Shown in pieces: positions 1 to 10,800 of a stretch of 64,000 bases of DNA. This DNA comes from an uncultured Faecalicatena sp. (GTDB lineage: Bacteria > Bacillota > Clostridia > Lachnospirales > Lachnospiraceae). Positions within the stretch are counted from its first letter, which is position 1; every line of letters starts with the position of its first letter. The notes under the pieces are model-generated. The model worked only from the letters and a program-made list of their open reading frames with translations, ran no database searches and was not told the DNA's origin. The position numbers and the translations under genes are program-made. Location of the stretch: NCBI GenBank assembly GCA_902489075.1, contig CABTYO010000003.1:1-64000 (forward strand), given 5' to 3'.

Positions 1-833
1 TCGCTTGCGCGTAGAGCGTGGATTGAAATTCCAAAACTCACTCACCCAATTTACTCTGACCCCGATGTCGCTTGCGCGTAGAGCGTGGATTGAAATACAT
101 CCAGATCAGCGGAAATCACCTCGTCGGTTGATGTCGCTTGCGCGTAGAGCGTGGATTGAAATATTATCTTCTGGTTACGGATTATCAGTTTGTTGTGATG
201 TCGCTTGCGCGTAGAGCGTGGATTGAAATAATATTTCCAACATCTGAAATGAGTGCATGAAAAGATGTCGCTTGCGCGTAGAGCGTGGATTGAAATCATA
301 TTAGCATCTTCTATTTCAGAAAGTACCATATCGATGTCGCTTGCGCGTAGAGCGTGGATTGAAATTGTGGTGAGATGATACATAAAATCATCGAAGCTGA
401 TGTCGCTTGCGCGTAGAGCGTGGATTGAAATTGATCCGGTTCTGAATATCTGTACCGTATGTGTCGATGTCGCTTGCGCGTAGAGCGTGGATTGAAATAT
501 CAATATCCTCAGAGTGATGAGCTAACTCAAGGATGTCGCTTGCGCGTAGAGCGTGGATTGAAATAAGTGTGAGATCTTCTAAAGGTTTGGCATTTAGATG
601 TCGCTTGCGCGTAGAGCGTGGATTGAAATTTGATTGTGATGCTACTTTTGCTAATTCTTATGGATGTCGCTTGCGCGTAGAGCGTGGATTGAAATTGGTA
701 GATTAATTCGCTAATTGGAACACTGTGAATTGATGTCGCTTGCGCGTGAAGCGAGGATTGAAATGCCACTTCGTATTGCGACATATTCTTTTCTTCACAT
801 GATGTCGTTTGTGCGTAGAGCGTGGATTGAGAA
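1..833 (+). CRISPR. CRISPR array, type I-C-like repeats, distal end
   Basis: Thirteen copies of a 33-nt repeat (starts GATGTCGCTTGC, ends GCGTGGATTGAAAT) start at 64, 130, 197, 264, 333, 399, 466, 532, 597, 663, 732 and 801, plus one truncated by the window start (1-29). Twelve unique spacers of 32-36 nt separate them. The GTCGC...GCGTGGATTGAAA(T/C) pattern is that of type I-C repeats, and the inner CGCT/AGCG arms can pair. The repeat at 732 has several substitutions (GTGAAGCGAGG), and the one at 801 has substitutions and a broken 3' end (TTGAGAAA), as expected at the old, leader-distal end. So the array should be transcribed on this strand, with leader and cas genes to the left, outside the window. 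No cas gene is inside the window. Confidence 0.97.
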
Positions 834-926
834 AAGGCTCATTTTGGATGAATGGGATTTTATTTTCCATTAGGATTTTGTTACGGAGAATGATAAAAAT
901 GAACACCTGTCCTTCCTAAGTTTTGT

Positions 927-959
927 GGGATTGTCACAATTTTGTGTCAGTCCCTTTTT
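927..959 (+). terminator. Intrinsic terminator after the CRISPR array
   Basis: GGGATTGTCACAA pairs with TTGTGTCAGTCCC (about 12 pairs, one mismatch) and is followed by TTTTT. It lies about 95 nt beyond the last degenerate repeat and would end the pre-crRNA transcript, which fits plus-strand transcription of the array. Confidence 0.65.
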
Positions 960-1015
960 CGTTATATTTAGCATATATAATCGAATTGATATTGCGAATA
1001 TTCCGAAAAGTGACC

Positions 1016-1044
1016 TTGACATTTCCATCTTACAGAAGTAGTAT
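1016..1044 (+). promoter_or_regulatory. Sigma-A promoter of the lipoprotein gene
   Basis: TTGACA (1016-1021), 17-bp spacer, TAGTAT (1039-1044), 55 nt upstream of the start codon. The stretch 834-1099 otherwise holds no gene, only this promoter and the array terminator. Confidence 0.6.
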
Positions 1045-1099
1045 ATACAGATATATTACATCTGTAATACTTGCAAAAATATGAAAGAAAGAGAAGGTT

Positions 1100-2329
1100 A
1101 TGAAATTGAAAAAATGGATATTTATAATCCTGATTTCATTATCATTGTCTGGATGCTCTCCATCTCATCAAAAAGCCGATCCCATGAATGGCAGGCCGCT
1201 CAGCAAGGAGACAGATTTTGAAGGCCGGGAGGAGCAGGAAGAGAATGACGCCTATAAATTAAAAAAGATCGATATGAAACCGCATGAAAAAGAGGAAGTG
1301 TCAGATCTGGTTCTGACCACTGCAAAAAAATGTCAGGCTGTTTACCGCGAAGCGGATAAGGGTAATGCAGAGAATGTGATCCTGGAAGAGGAAACTGTAC
1401 ACAAGATGATTGAAACTGCTGCAAAGAGTGGACAATCCATCACCTGTGGAGGTGAGGACTACAACATGCTGAATTATGAAGCGGTTGATAAAGCATTAAG
1501 ACAGGCAGAAGAAGGTAAGGATGCAGAAACAGAATTTTATGAAATTAACACAAGTGGAAATTTAAATTATATCCGACTTCAATTTATGGACCAGAATTTA
1601 TTCGTGACATCTGTAAGTGCGGTGTTTGATGATCATGCGAAGGCACAAATTCAGCAAATAGAAAAAATACAGGCATATGATTGGAAATATACAGAAAAGG
1701 GCTGGCTGATCTGGGAAAAAGCTTTATCGAGAAATCAGGAGATGGATATGCATGTTTTTTATAGAATTCTGCCATTAGATGAGAAGTGCAGGGAACTGGG
1801 AAACAAATGCATTCTACGGGTAAGTTATTTTTGCAATAATTTATTCCTGACAGACTGGGATGTCAATAGTATGGAAAATCTGGAATTTAATGATTTATAT
1901 GATTTTTTATACCAGATGAAATATGGAGAAAAAATAAAGGAAGAAGTATATCAGGGTGGAATCCCAAAAACAGAGTTTGAAGAGGTTGTACAGTCATTTT
2001 TTGATATTTCTACAGAAAAACTGGAAAAGTTTGCCCGATATGATAAAGAAAAGGGCGTTTATCCATGGGAGCCAATAGGACTCTGGAATAGAATTCAGCA
2101 ATTTCAGCCGTTTCCGGAAGTTGTAAGCTGTATAGAAAATGAAGATGGATCATTGACACTGTCTGTAGAAGCTGTTTTTACAGAAGAGGGCAGAGACTGT
2201 TCCTTCCGGCATGAGGTGATCATAAAAGAAAAGGGGGAAGACTGGATTTACCTCGGAAATAAGGTCGACAAAGAAGACGCTTATAGAATACCAGAATACA
2301 GGCCGAGGAGAGAGTATAACACGAAATAA
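1100..2329 (+). CDS. Predicted lipoprotein of unknown function
   Basis: A 409-residue protein with a lipoprotein signal peptide: basic start MKLKKW, hydrophobic stretch, lipobox LSGC with the lipidated cysteine near residue 19. It should be anchored on the outer face of the membrane. The remainder is rich in Glu and Lys, with no repeats and no further membrane segment. I do not recognise a catalytic motif. The start is supported by GAAAGAGAAGG just upstream and by a promoter at 1016-1044. It stands alone between the CRISPR array and an Agr-like two-component system; a link to that system (for example as an accessory sensor) is only a guess from position. Confidence 0.8.
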   Translation: MKLKKWIFIILISLSLSGCSPSHQKADPMNGRPLSKETDFEGREEQEENDAYKLKKIDMKPHEKEEVSDLVLTTAKKCQAVYREADKGNAENVILEEETVHKMIETAAKSGQSITCGGEDYNMLNYEAVDKALRQAEEGKDAETEFYEINTSGNLNYIRLQFMDQNLFVTSVSAVFDDHAKAQIQQIEKIQAYDWKYTEKGWLIWEKALSRNQEMDMHVFYRILPLDEKCRELGNKCILRVSYFCNNLFLTDWDVNSMENLEFNDLYDFLYQMKYGEKIKEEVYQGGIPKTEFEEVVQSFFDISTEKLEKFARYDKEKGVYPWEPIGLWNRIQQFQPFPEVVSCIENEDGSLTLSVEAVFTEEGRDCSFRHEVIIKEKGEDWIYLGNKVDKEDAYRIPEYRPRREYNTK

Positions 2330-2566
2330 ATTACGGAATGTGATTTCAGGCAGGATAATAGTGGTACCGCAGACCGAATCTGATCAGCTGGATGAGAATA
2401 TTATGACTGTCTTCCCCAAAATGTTTACAGAAGGAATTTTTCTGTGTTAATATATAAGTATCTAATCTTGTCAAATTTTGGCTGATGACGAATTCGGTAC
2501 TACGATACCTGTACTGTGAATTCCTGATCATGAATTTGAGGGGGAGAAAACTCAGGAGGCATAGTG

Positions 2567-3307
2567 ATGTTGGAGATTGCGATATGTGATAATGACGAGG
2601 ATGATTTGGGACTTCTTAATCAGTATGTGACTGGATATTTGAAAAAGAATCAGGATACGAATGGGGATATTGAGACTTTTCTTTCATCCGAGAGGCTGAG
2701 AAAGCGTCTGGGAGAAAAGCATTTTGACATTTTTGTGCTGGATATCATGATGCCGAAGGTTAATGGAATCGAACTGGGAAGGCTGATCCGGGAGATGGAC
2801 GAACAGGCGGAGATCATCTACACGACTTCTTCCAAGGAATTTGCCTTTGATGCCTACGGGATCCATGCCATCCGCTATCTGGAGAAACCGATCAGGATAG
2901 AAGATCTGGAGGAAGCAATTTCCGTCAGTATAAAGTCCATTGAGAAAAATGTAGTTCAAAAGGTAAGTGTGAATGCAAAGAATGGGATGATCACTCTGAA
3001 AGTGGATGACATCCTTTATATAGAGAACGTTTCCAGGTGTGCAGTTTATGTCTTAAAAGACGGGACGGAGATTGTCGGTACATATAACCGTAAGACATTT
3101 GAAGACAGTATACAGCCATTGAATGAACACCCGGATTTTCTGCAGCCCCACAAGTCATTTTTTGTAAATATGAAGTATATACAGGCCATACAGGGCGGCA
3201 CGCTCCTGCTGGATAATGGAAGACAGATTTTCATCAGCAGGAACCGGTCTGCGGCAACGAAGAAATGTTATCTGAAATACCTGTCAAAGAGGGGGGCACG
3301 GATTTGA
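2567..3307 (+). CDS. LytTR-family response regulator (AgrA/VirR-like)
   Basis: A 246-residue response regulator. Residues 1-120 form a receiver domain with the acidic pocket (CDNDEDD) and a probable phospho-acceptor Asp59 in FVLDIMMP; residues about 135-240 form a LytTR DNA-binding domain (DILYIENVSR, LQPHKSFFVNMKYI). This family binds pairs of direct repeats spaced about two helical turns, as AgrA does. I chose ATG 2567 over the GTG at 2564 because AGGAGGC (2554-2560) is at better distance. It overlaps the downstream histidine kinase gene by 4 nt, so the two are a translationally coupled pair. AgrA-like direct repeats at 4691-4718, ahead of the giant surface-protein gene, are a likely target. 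Confidence 0.93.
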   Translation: MLEIAICDNDEDDLGLLNQYVTGYLKKNQDTNGDIETFLSSERLRKRLGEKHFDIFVLDIMMPKVNGIELGRLIREMDEQAEIIYTTSSKEFAFDAYGIHAIRYLEKPIRIEDLEEAISVSIKSIEKNVVQKVSVNAKNGMITLKVDDILYIENVSRCAVYVLKDGTEIVGTYNRKTFEDSIQPLNEHPDFLQPHKSFFVNMKYIQAIQGGTLLLDNGRQIFISRNRSAATKKCYLKYLSKRGARI

Positions 3308-4593
3308 TCTATTTATTAACTTTTCTACGGGCGCAGGTTTCCATGTTTTTTATGCTGATATTCATCTGGTTTTTTATTCCAACTGACCAGCGTCTGTTCC
3401 GCAGGATTGCAATCATGGTGGAAATATATGTGGGCTGTACATTTTTAGACTATATGCAGTATTTCGTTATAAGGCACGACATTACACAGATTCTGCAGTC
3501 CTTTTTCGGGGCAGTTATCCTGCAGGGGTCTGTGTACAGACTGTGTAAATATAAAGATTTCCGCGCATTGTTTTCCGGGCTGACAACGGCTGTGGTCCTT
3601 ATTGTCGGGAATACAATCGGGATTCTGGCATTTGTGGCAACAAAAAGCATGGCGGTATCATTGAGCTGTCAGTTCCTGATACATAGTCTGGTAATGCTGA
3701 TACTGGCTCATTACTGCCGCGAGAACTGGTTCTGGCTGCTGGAAGGAAAGAGGAGTTTTTGGGGAGTACTGTGTCTGATTCCATTATTGTTCTGGCTGGT
3801 TACCTATGCACTGACCATATGGCCCCAGAGTGTTTGGAACGGGGACAACTACAGGAATCTGCTGGGGGTTATGATACTCATGATTCTGCTGGAGACCTCT
3901 TATTTTATCATTCTGGCAGGTGTTGCGACTCAGTTTAAAACAGGAGAGATCGAACGGGATAACGAATACCTTGAAACCTATGCCGCCAGACTGAAGCAGG
4001 AAGCGGACCGTCTTCGGGAGCAGGAGGCAGAGACAGCGGTATTCCGTCATGATCTGCGCCATTATTTCAGACAGATCCAGGCTTATGCTGCATTGGGGGA
4101 TATAGCAGAGATTAATGAGGTGATCCAGCAGCTGGATCAGAAAGTGCTGGAGATCACACCGAGGCGGTACTGTGATAATCTTGCGGTAAATGGTGTAATC
4201 GCACACTGCAGCACCATTGCGGAGCGGGAAGGCGTAGAGCTTAAGATAGAGACTGAAGTTCCACAGCATCTTTCTATCAACGAATTCGAATTTGCCACGG
4301 TAGTTTCCAATCTGCTGGAAAATGCGGTACATGCTGCAATCAGGGTTTCAGAGCCGGACAGACGCAAGGTCAGCATATCGATACATGGCATAAAGGGGCA
4401 GATGATCCTGGAAATCAGTAACAGCTATGCGGGGAAAATTGAGATATCCCCGGATACAGGTCTTCCTGTTTCGAACGAAGGAAAAGGACATGGTTATGGT
4501 CTGAAGAGTGTGCTGGCATTTGCCAGAAAGAATCATGCCATTTTTGATTACGAGGTGGAAAAGGACATGGTATCTGTGAGGCTGTTGGTATAA
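3304..4593 (+). CDS. AgrC-like sensor histidine kinase (GHKL ATPase)
   Basis: About 429 residues. The N-terminal half carries about six hydrophobic membrane segments, followed by a coiled linker (RLKQEADRLREQEAE), a histidine box (FRHDLRHYFRQ), an N box (VVSNLLENAVHAA) and a glycine box (GKGHGYGLKSV). This is the HPK10/AgrC layout: a polytopic peptide or signal sensor that phosphorylates the LytTR regulator encoded just upstream. I prefer TTG 3304, which has AGAGGGGGG 6 nt upstream and overlaps the upstream stop (TTGA); an in-frame ATG at 3265 has no good ribosome binding site. No agrB or agrD-like gene is nearby, so the inducing ligand must come from elsewhere or not be an Agr peptide. Confidence 0.9.
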   Translation: MIYLLTFLRAQVSMFFMLIFIWFFIPTDQRLFRRIAIMVEIYVGCTFLDYMQYFVIRHDITQILQSFFGAVILQGSVYRLCKYKDFRALFSGLTTAVVLIVGNTIGILAFVATKSMAVSLSCQFLIHSLVMLILAHYCRENWFWLLEGKRSFWGVLCLIPLLFWLVTYALTIWPQSVWNGDNYRNLLGVMILMILLETSYFIILAGVATQFKTGEIERDNEYLETYAARLKQEADRLREQEAETAVFRHDLRHYFRQIQAYAALGDIAEINEVIQQLDQKVLEITPRRYCDNLAVNGVIAHCSTIAEREGVELKIETEVPQHLSINEFEFATVVSNLLENAVHAAIRVSEPDRRKVSISIHGIKGQMILEISNSYAGKIEISPDTGLPVSNEGKGHGYGLKSVLAFARKNHAIFDYEVEKDMVSVRLLV

Positions 4594-4648
4594 AGATGAA
4601 GAAATCATATTATTTTGAAAAAAGGAAACAGAGTCAATAAACCTGACG

Positions 4649-4675
4649 GGCTGCGGTAATGCAGCCTGTTTTTTT
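4649..4675 (+). terminator. Terminator after the two-component pair
   Basis: GGCTGC pairs with GCAGCC around a GGTAAT loop and is followed by a T run (TGTTTTTTT). It separates the kinase transcript from the surface-protein gene. Confidence 0.75.
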
Positions 4676-4690
4676 GATGCCTGGAATCAG

Positions 4691-4718
4691 ACGGTTTAGA
4701 ATGCGAAAAAACGGTTTA
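4691..4718 (+). promoter_or_regulatory. Paired direct repeats, candidate LytTR regulator site
   Basis: ACGGTTTA occurs at 4691-4698 and 4711-4718, start to start 20 bp, on the same helix face. The first copy continues to ACGGTTTAG, one base class away at two positions from the AgrA box ACAGTTAAG. The site lies about 40-70 bp upstream of the -10 of the surface-protein gene and right after the genes for a LytTR regulator. Binding is inferred. Confidence 0.55.
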
Positions 4719-4756
4719 TTTTTGAGAAAAGGTGGAAATGGGGAACTCTTTGTGCA

Positions 4757-4765
4757 TGATATAAT
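4757..4765 (+). promoter_or_regulatory. Extended -10 promoter of the giant surface protein
   Basis: TGATATAAT (TG at 4757-4758, TATAAT 4760-4765) with no recognisable -35 hexamer at the right distance (AATGGG). A promoter lacking a -35 is typical of one that needs an activator, which fits the direct repeats at 4691-4718. Confidence 0.6.
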
Positions 4766-4824
4766 AATATATCAAGGAATTTACGAGATGTTATTCCGAA
4801 ATGATTTGGGAGAGGGAGGTATAT

Positions 4825-7800
4825 ATGTTTAACAAATATTACAAAGAGGCGAAAAGGCGCGTGATGCCTTTCATTCTGATTCTGGCTATGCTGATGCAGA
4901 CAGGAATGGGGAATGTGGTTCTGGCCAGTGATATGTCGGAGAATCCGGACAGGGGCCAGACAGAAAGCACAGTGGAGCAGAATAAGGAAAGCGGGCAGAC
5001 GGATCAGGGGACAGGGGCGGTCCCGGCAGGTGCAGATGCATCAGGACAGCCTGGCGGGCAGGAGGCCCGGGAACCATCAGGCCAGGAAGCAAAGGACCAG
5101 GAAACGAAGGACCAGGCGGCAAAAGACCAGGAAACAAAGGACCAGGAAGCGTCAGGTCAGGAGCAGAATGATGTCCAGGCGGGGTCTCCGGATGTGGACG
5201 AGAATCAGAATGCCGCTAATGGAGAAAGTGTCCCTGTTGACTGGACACAGAAAAAGGAGATGTTCCGGTTATCACTGGATCAGATCGTTTATCAGGAAAA
5301 CGACCAGCAGCCGGTTACCGTAAAAAGCGTTGAGAACAGGCTGGATCTGTCCGGGCTTCAGACAGACACATTGAAGTCACAGGAGTTATTTGTGCGCTTT
5401 GAATTTGACCAGGCGAAGATGACGGAGCAGTTAAAGGCGGGAGATACATTTTCCTTTTATGTTCCCCGGGAGTACATAAAACTGACGGATTCAGGAGCGC
5501 AGACGGCCGCTTTTGTATGCAGCCGTGAAGGATATGAGGCGGAACCATCAGAAATCAGGGATACAGAAAACTTTGGAACCTATGTGATCAAGGATAATAC
5601 TGTGACAGTTACCGTGACGGAGATTCCGGCCTCAGGCAATCTGTTTGGCGTAATTCCACTTAAGTTTGAATGGAATCAGAAGAACCTTACAGCGGAAGGA
5701 ACCATCTGCGAGCTGTCTTTCCAGGATGGAATCACAACTCAGATTCAGGTTCCAAAGAAAACACAAGAGCCTGAAGCAGAACAGACAGAAGCCGACAGCA
5801 GCCAGACGGATCAGAAGAAATCAGATCAGGTTTCGGACGATCAGAAGGATGCAGGAAAAGCGGAGAGTTCCCAGAAAGAGCATATCCAGAAAGCCCAGCA
5901 GCCGGATGAGACAGTCAGCAGTACGGATTCCGGTGAAAAGGCAGAGGATACAGAGAAAAAAGAGGGCGGGGACGGGAATATTTTAAAGCGTTTCTATCGC
6001 AGCATCGTCAATTTCTTTATCGGCGGAAGTGAGCGTGCCAGCCAGAATTATGCAGGCGGGCATTCATTCAGCCACACATATAGCGCAGAAGATCTTCCGG
6101 ATGGATTTCGGCAGGTGAAGCTGACCGTAAGCAATAGAAACGGCGGCTACCAGACAGATGATGACCTGAGAGTCAATTTTAAATTCCATATCATGTTAGA
6201 TGAGGATTATCTTTATACGACCATGGAAAATGAAATTATGCAGCGTGCGGATTATCCGGTTCAGGGGAATCTGTCTGACAGCGAGTATGAGGCAAAGATG
6301 GTGGAATATCTGAATCAGCTGGAGGCGGCCGGGGAACTTCCGGTATTGAACTACAGTTATGATCTGGGAGAGGATTTCAGCGGGTATTCAAGTCAGGATA
6401 TCATCGATCTTACGGATTCGTCAGGGGCACACTGTGGAACTGTCGTTGTTCAGGATGGTGCAATAACCTTCCATTTTGATGGATCCTGCTACTTTTACGA
6501 TGATATCATTGCTTCGGTCAGTATGGAGGCTGAGCTGAATCAGGTTGCAGTGAGCCAGGATCCGATCGATGTGGCATTTGGAGATCATGGTGAACTGATA
6601 CATCAGTCGGCAGGCAGCATTGATGGTGGAAGCGGCGGAACAGAGGACCATAACTATTCCATCACAAAAGAAGCGCCCATGCGCGTCACAAATTCAGAGA
6701 TCACCTACACTGTGAAGGTGGAGGCGCTGAAGGAAGGAAAGACATTGAACGGGCTTCTGGTAACAGATACGCTGGCAGAAGGTCTGGAGCTTAAGTCGGT
6801 TACTTATGGGGATAAAGAGTTAAATGCACCGACGGACTATAAATATGACCAGGCATCCCGGACATTTACATATCAATTCAAGGACCTGAATAATCAGATT
6901 ACAGCAGCGGAATTTACGCTGACAGCCGGGTTAATAGAAGAAGAATATCAGAAGGTGATCGATTCCGGTGCAATTGACCGGAGCTTTGTAAACCAGGCAG
7001 AATTAAAGGAAAAAGAGGACCAGCCTCCACTGGAGGTATCGGATGAAGTTACGACGAACATGAAGTTTACGTTCCTGAGTAAAGAGGGGCAGGAAGAGCA
7101 GCTCAACGGGACACGCTATTCATGGACGATCACTGCGAACACACAGCTTCCGTATCTGGAGTACGGATATCTGGTAGATACACTCTGTTTTACAGATCAT
7201 CAGTATGATTTTGAACGGGGAATCACGGTTCATACGCAGAAAGGCGATATCGTTTACACAAAAGAGGATATCAGCCTGGTAACAGGTGGTATTGAGTGGG
7301 AGAGCCTGACAGCAGAAGGGCTGCAGCAGTTTATCACTGACAATGGAATTACAGGCCCGTTTTATTATCTCTATGACAGCACGGATAAAAACCCGTTCTT
7401 TGAAGATGAGACTGCCACACCTGACGAGCCGGAATATAAACAGATGGCAGTACTGGTGCTTCCATTTACACAGAATGACGGCTGGACAGGTACAGTTACA
7501 CAGGAACCTCTGCGGATAAAATATTTTACAGACCTGAACCTGCATGGTCTCAGTGTGGATGATTATCTGCTGAAAGTTAAGGCCACTCCGGACTTAAATC
7601 CAAAGATTACGAACCTGGCAGCTCTGCTCTGGCACAACGAGGGTGGAAAGGGACCAGGACCACATCTTCCGGAAAAGGTGGACTGGGATAAGACGGGAAG
7701 TTCTGATGTGAAGGCAATGAGCAAAAAGGGTGTGTCTTATAATGAGAAGACACAGGAACTGACCTGGAGAATGGACGTCAACCGTTATGGCGCGAGCCTT

Positions 7801-10800
7801 AAGAATGTTGTGATAGAAGATGTGCTGCCGGATGCGTATGCCCTGGATGTGAATGATGATCTGACGGTCAATATGAGGAAGTATAATCAGATCAGCATGA
7901 CAGAAGAGGCGGATTCACCGATAACACTTACAAAGGTGCAGAGCATAGATCCTGCTAATATCAAGCCGGGGACCTATACGATTTCAGAAAATGCGGTTGG
8001 TAAAAAGGTCATCACCATGGCACTGGGAGACCTGGTATCCTGGGAGAATGGAGCGGCAGTACCATATTGCTGTGTTCTGGACTTTAAGCTGAAACTGATT
8101 GACCCCACATATCTGGCTGTTCAGAGTGAAGATCAGACAGTATCGAATCAGGCGAAGATTACAGCTAAGCTGAATGGAAAACCATTCGAAGACCAGACGG
8201 AAGGATCCATCAAGGCACCAAATCACCTGATCGATAAGACGGCTGTAGGAAGTTATAATTATCAGAACCATGAGCTGACCTGGCAGGTTGAGGTGAATCC
8301 GAATAAATTACCGATCAAAAACGCTGTGATTACAGATACACTGCCCCAGAATATCAGTGGGGAAAGTCTGAAAGATACCAAGTGGACAGACCTGCTGGAT
8401 ATCAAGAAGAACGGGCAGTCTTTAGGAGAAACAGAAAAGAAGGGGCTGATCGACAATCCAACAGTAAATGGACAGAAGATCACTTTTAAATTTAAAAATG
8501 AAATTACAGATACTTATTCTTTCACATTTGCAAGTAAAGTGATGGATGCCTGGATAAAGGCACATCAGGATGAGATTGCAGCGGATGGTTTTGCCACAGT
8601 TGAAAATCTTGCCCAGTTAGATGGAACAATCTATGGAACATCGATTACAGGTGCCAAAGATACCGCGGAACATACAGTTGACCATATGAAGGTTGGAAAG
8701 TCGGGCGTTTACAATGCGGAGGAAGGGACCATCGCATGGACCGTATTGATGAATGTGGATCAGGCGGACATCAGCGGGATGCATCTGGTAGAGGACCTGA
8801 CGAAAGATGGGAATGCCGGGATTCACGAGCTTGACATGAACTCCATCAAGGTAGAGACTGTTCAGATTGACGAAAACGGCAGTGTCGCAGATCAGTCAGC
8901 AAATGAGGTGTCAAACCCGGACCTGCGCTCCATTGATGCAGGGGCAGATCCATCAAAGCTGCCGGATGCCAGGGGATTCGCATTCTATATACCATCCGGA
9001 TCTCCGGATCATCAAACGTACCGGATAACGTTTACAACGGAACTTTTATCAGGTGCACCATCAGGCGATCTGATTCAAAATAAAGTATACCTGAACAGGG
9101 CAGATGATGGAAAATACGATGAAAGTAATCCAAGTGACGGCGGATATGACGGTAATTTCGATGCAGATCATATGGTAACCAAGAGTACACGGCCCAGAGT
9201 TACGATGACGAAGGCAAGTGGCAATAGCGTAGACCTTAATGTGCAGGATAAAAATCTTTTGTTAGAGGAAGCAAAATTCCTGCTGACTGCGTATACATTC
9301 AATACGAATGCAGCGAATACGATTACGCTTGAGGAAGAGGTGGCACGATACAACAAAGACCGGATAACAGACGGATCAGGCGATGCGCTGTTTTTGAATA
9401 TCAAAGCGAAATCAAGTACAGGGCAGCCATTAGTTTATCAATTGGTTGAGACAGAAGCACCCAAAGGATATCAGAAAACAAAACCGACTTATATTGTCTT
9501 TACAGATGATACAACAACAGATTACACGAAGTTTACACAGGTAACAGACAAAAGCGGCAACGTAAATGATACACTGACCGTAGATACAAATTACTTTATT
9601 CGCAAAGCGACATCAGATAAGGCAGAAGAAACAATGGCAGATCTGATGCTGACTGATAAGCCTGTGAACAGCAATTTTACTTTCGGAAAGGAAGTAGCAT
9701 CCAGTGTAACTTACGATAATGCAGGGAATGCATCCTATACTTATACAGTACCGGCTAAAGACAGCGTTGTGTTCAAGATCACATGGGCTGGAAAATCGGA
9801 AGGTCAGATCAATACACAATATGTATCCAATGATGCAAACGGAAACTTTACGATTGAAAATCTGGATCCCGGAACGTATACGCTGACAGAGGTGAAGTCC
9901 CCGGCGAATATGACGATCGGTGCACAGTATAAGCTGACTGTGACACCGAATGATACTACAGGCTCCTGTGATTATCAGATCAGCGGGAATGCGAACCACA
10001 ACACGGTTCTGGCAGTAAAAACAGATGGTACGTCTCAGCAGGTAATTCAGGACGGCTATTTACTGGGCAGTTTTTCATTTACAAAGCAGGTGCAATACGA
10101 GGATACTCCGACGAATGGAACCAATCCGAATGAGAACAGGGAGAATTTAGGAAAGACTGCATTCCAGCTTATAAGTACTTCTATTGCGGAAAGTTCGAAT
10201 CCAACATTTACTCAGATCAAAGAGTCAGATGGAAACGGAAAGGTTGAATTCAAGGATATTCCTGTCGGCGAGTACATCTTGACAGAAGGTACACTGACTA
10301 ATGGCACCTTTACAGAAAAAGTAGACGGTTATGTTCAGAAGGACTCCGTGAAGGTTATTGTTACAGAAAAAGAAGACCAGTCACAGAAGCTGGGGACCGA
10401 TAAGGCTGGAAACCCATATTATGGGAAAAAGACAGAGGTAACCTATCAGAAGAATGATTCGCCCACTGACGCACCGGACTTTATAAAAGATGGTGTATAT
10501 TCTAACACTGCAATCAGGGGAACGATTTCCTTTACAAAGGTGGCGGATGCCGGCAATACCGGGCTTGAAGCATTTAAGCAGGAAAATCAGGTTTTGGCTG
10601 GTGCGGCGTTCGGCTTATATCGGAAGATTGGTACAAAGACTGCATCAGAGCCGACATATACGGAAACTTCCGGAAATGATGGAAAGGTAGTATTTAAAGA
10701 TGTAGAATTTGGTGATTATACCTTAAAAGAAATAACCCCGCCGGAAGGATATCAGGCAGCAGAACAGATTTCTGTCAGCAGAAAAGACTATACAGTTACC

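Noticed and set aside
30..63. First spacer resembling the GGGTCTGACCCC core of the small palindromic repeat
   Set aside because: Only about eight bases (CTGACCCC) agree, which is expected by chance.
51..906. Minus-strand open frames across the CRISPR array
   Set aside because: They translate the repeat over and over (FQSTLYAQATS-like) and have no ribosome binding site; they are by-products of the repeat.
2480..2526. GAATTC...GAATTC dyad upstream of the LytTR regulator
   Set aside because: The arms are imperfect outside the six-base ends and no promoter is clear, so it may be chance.
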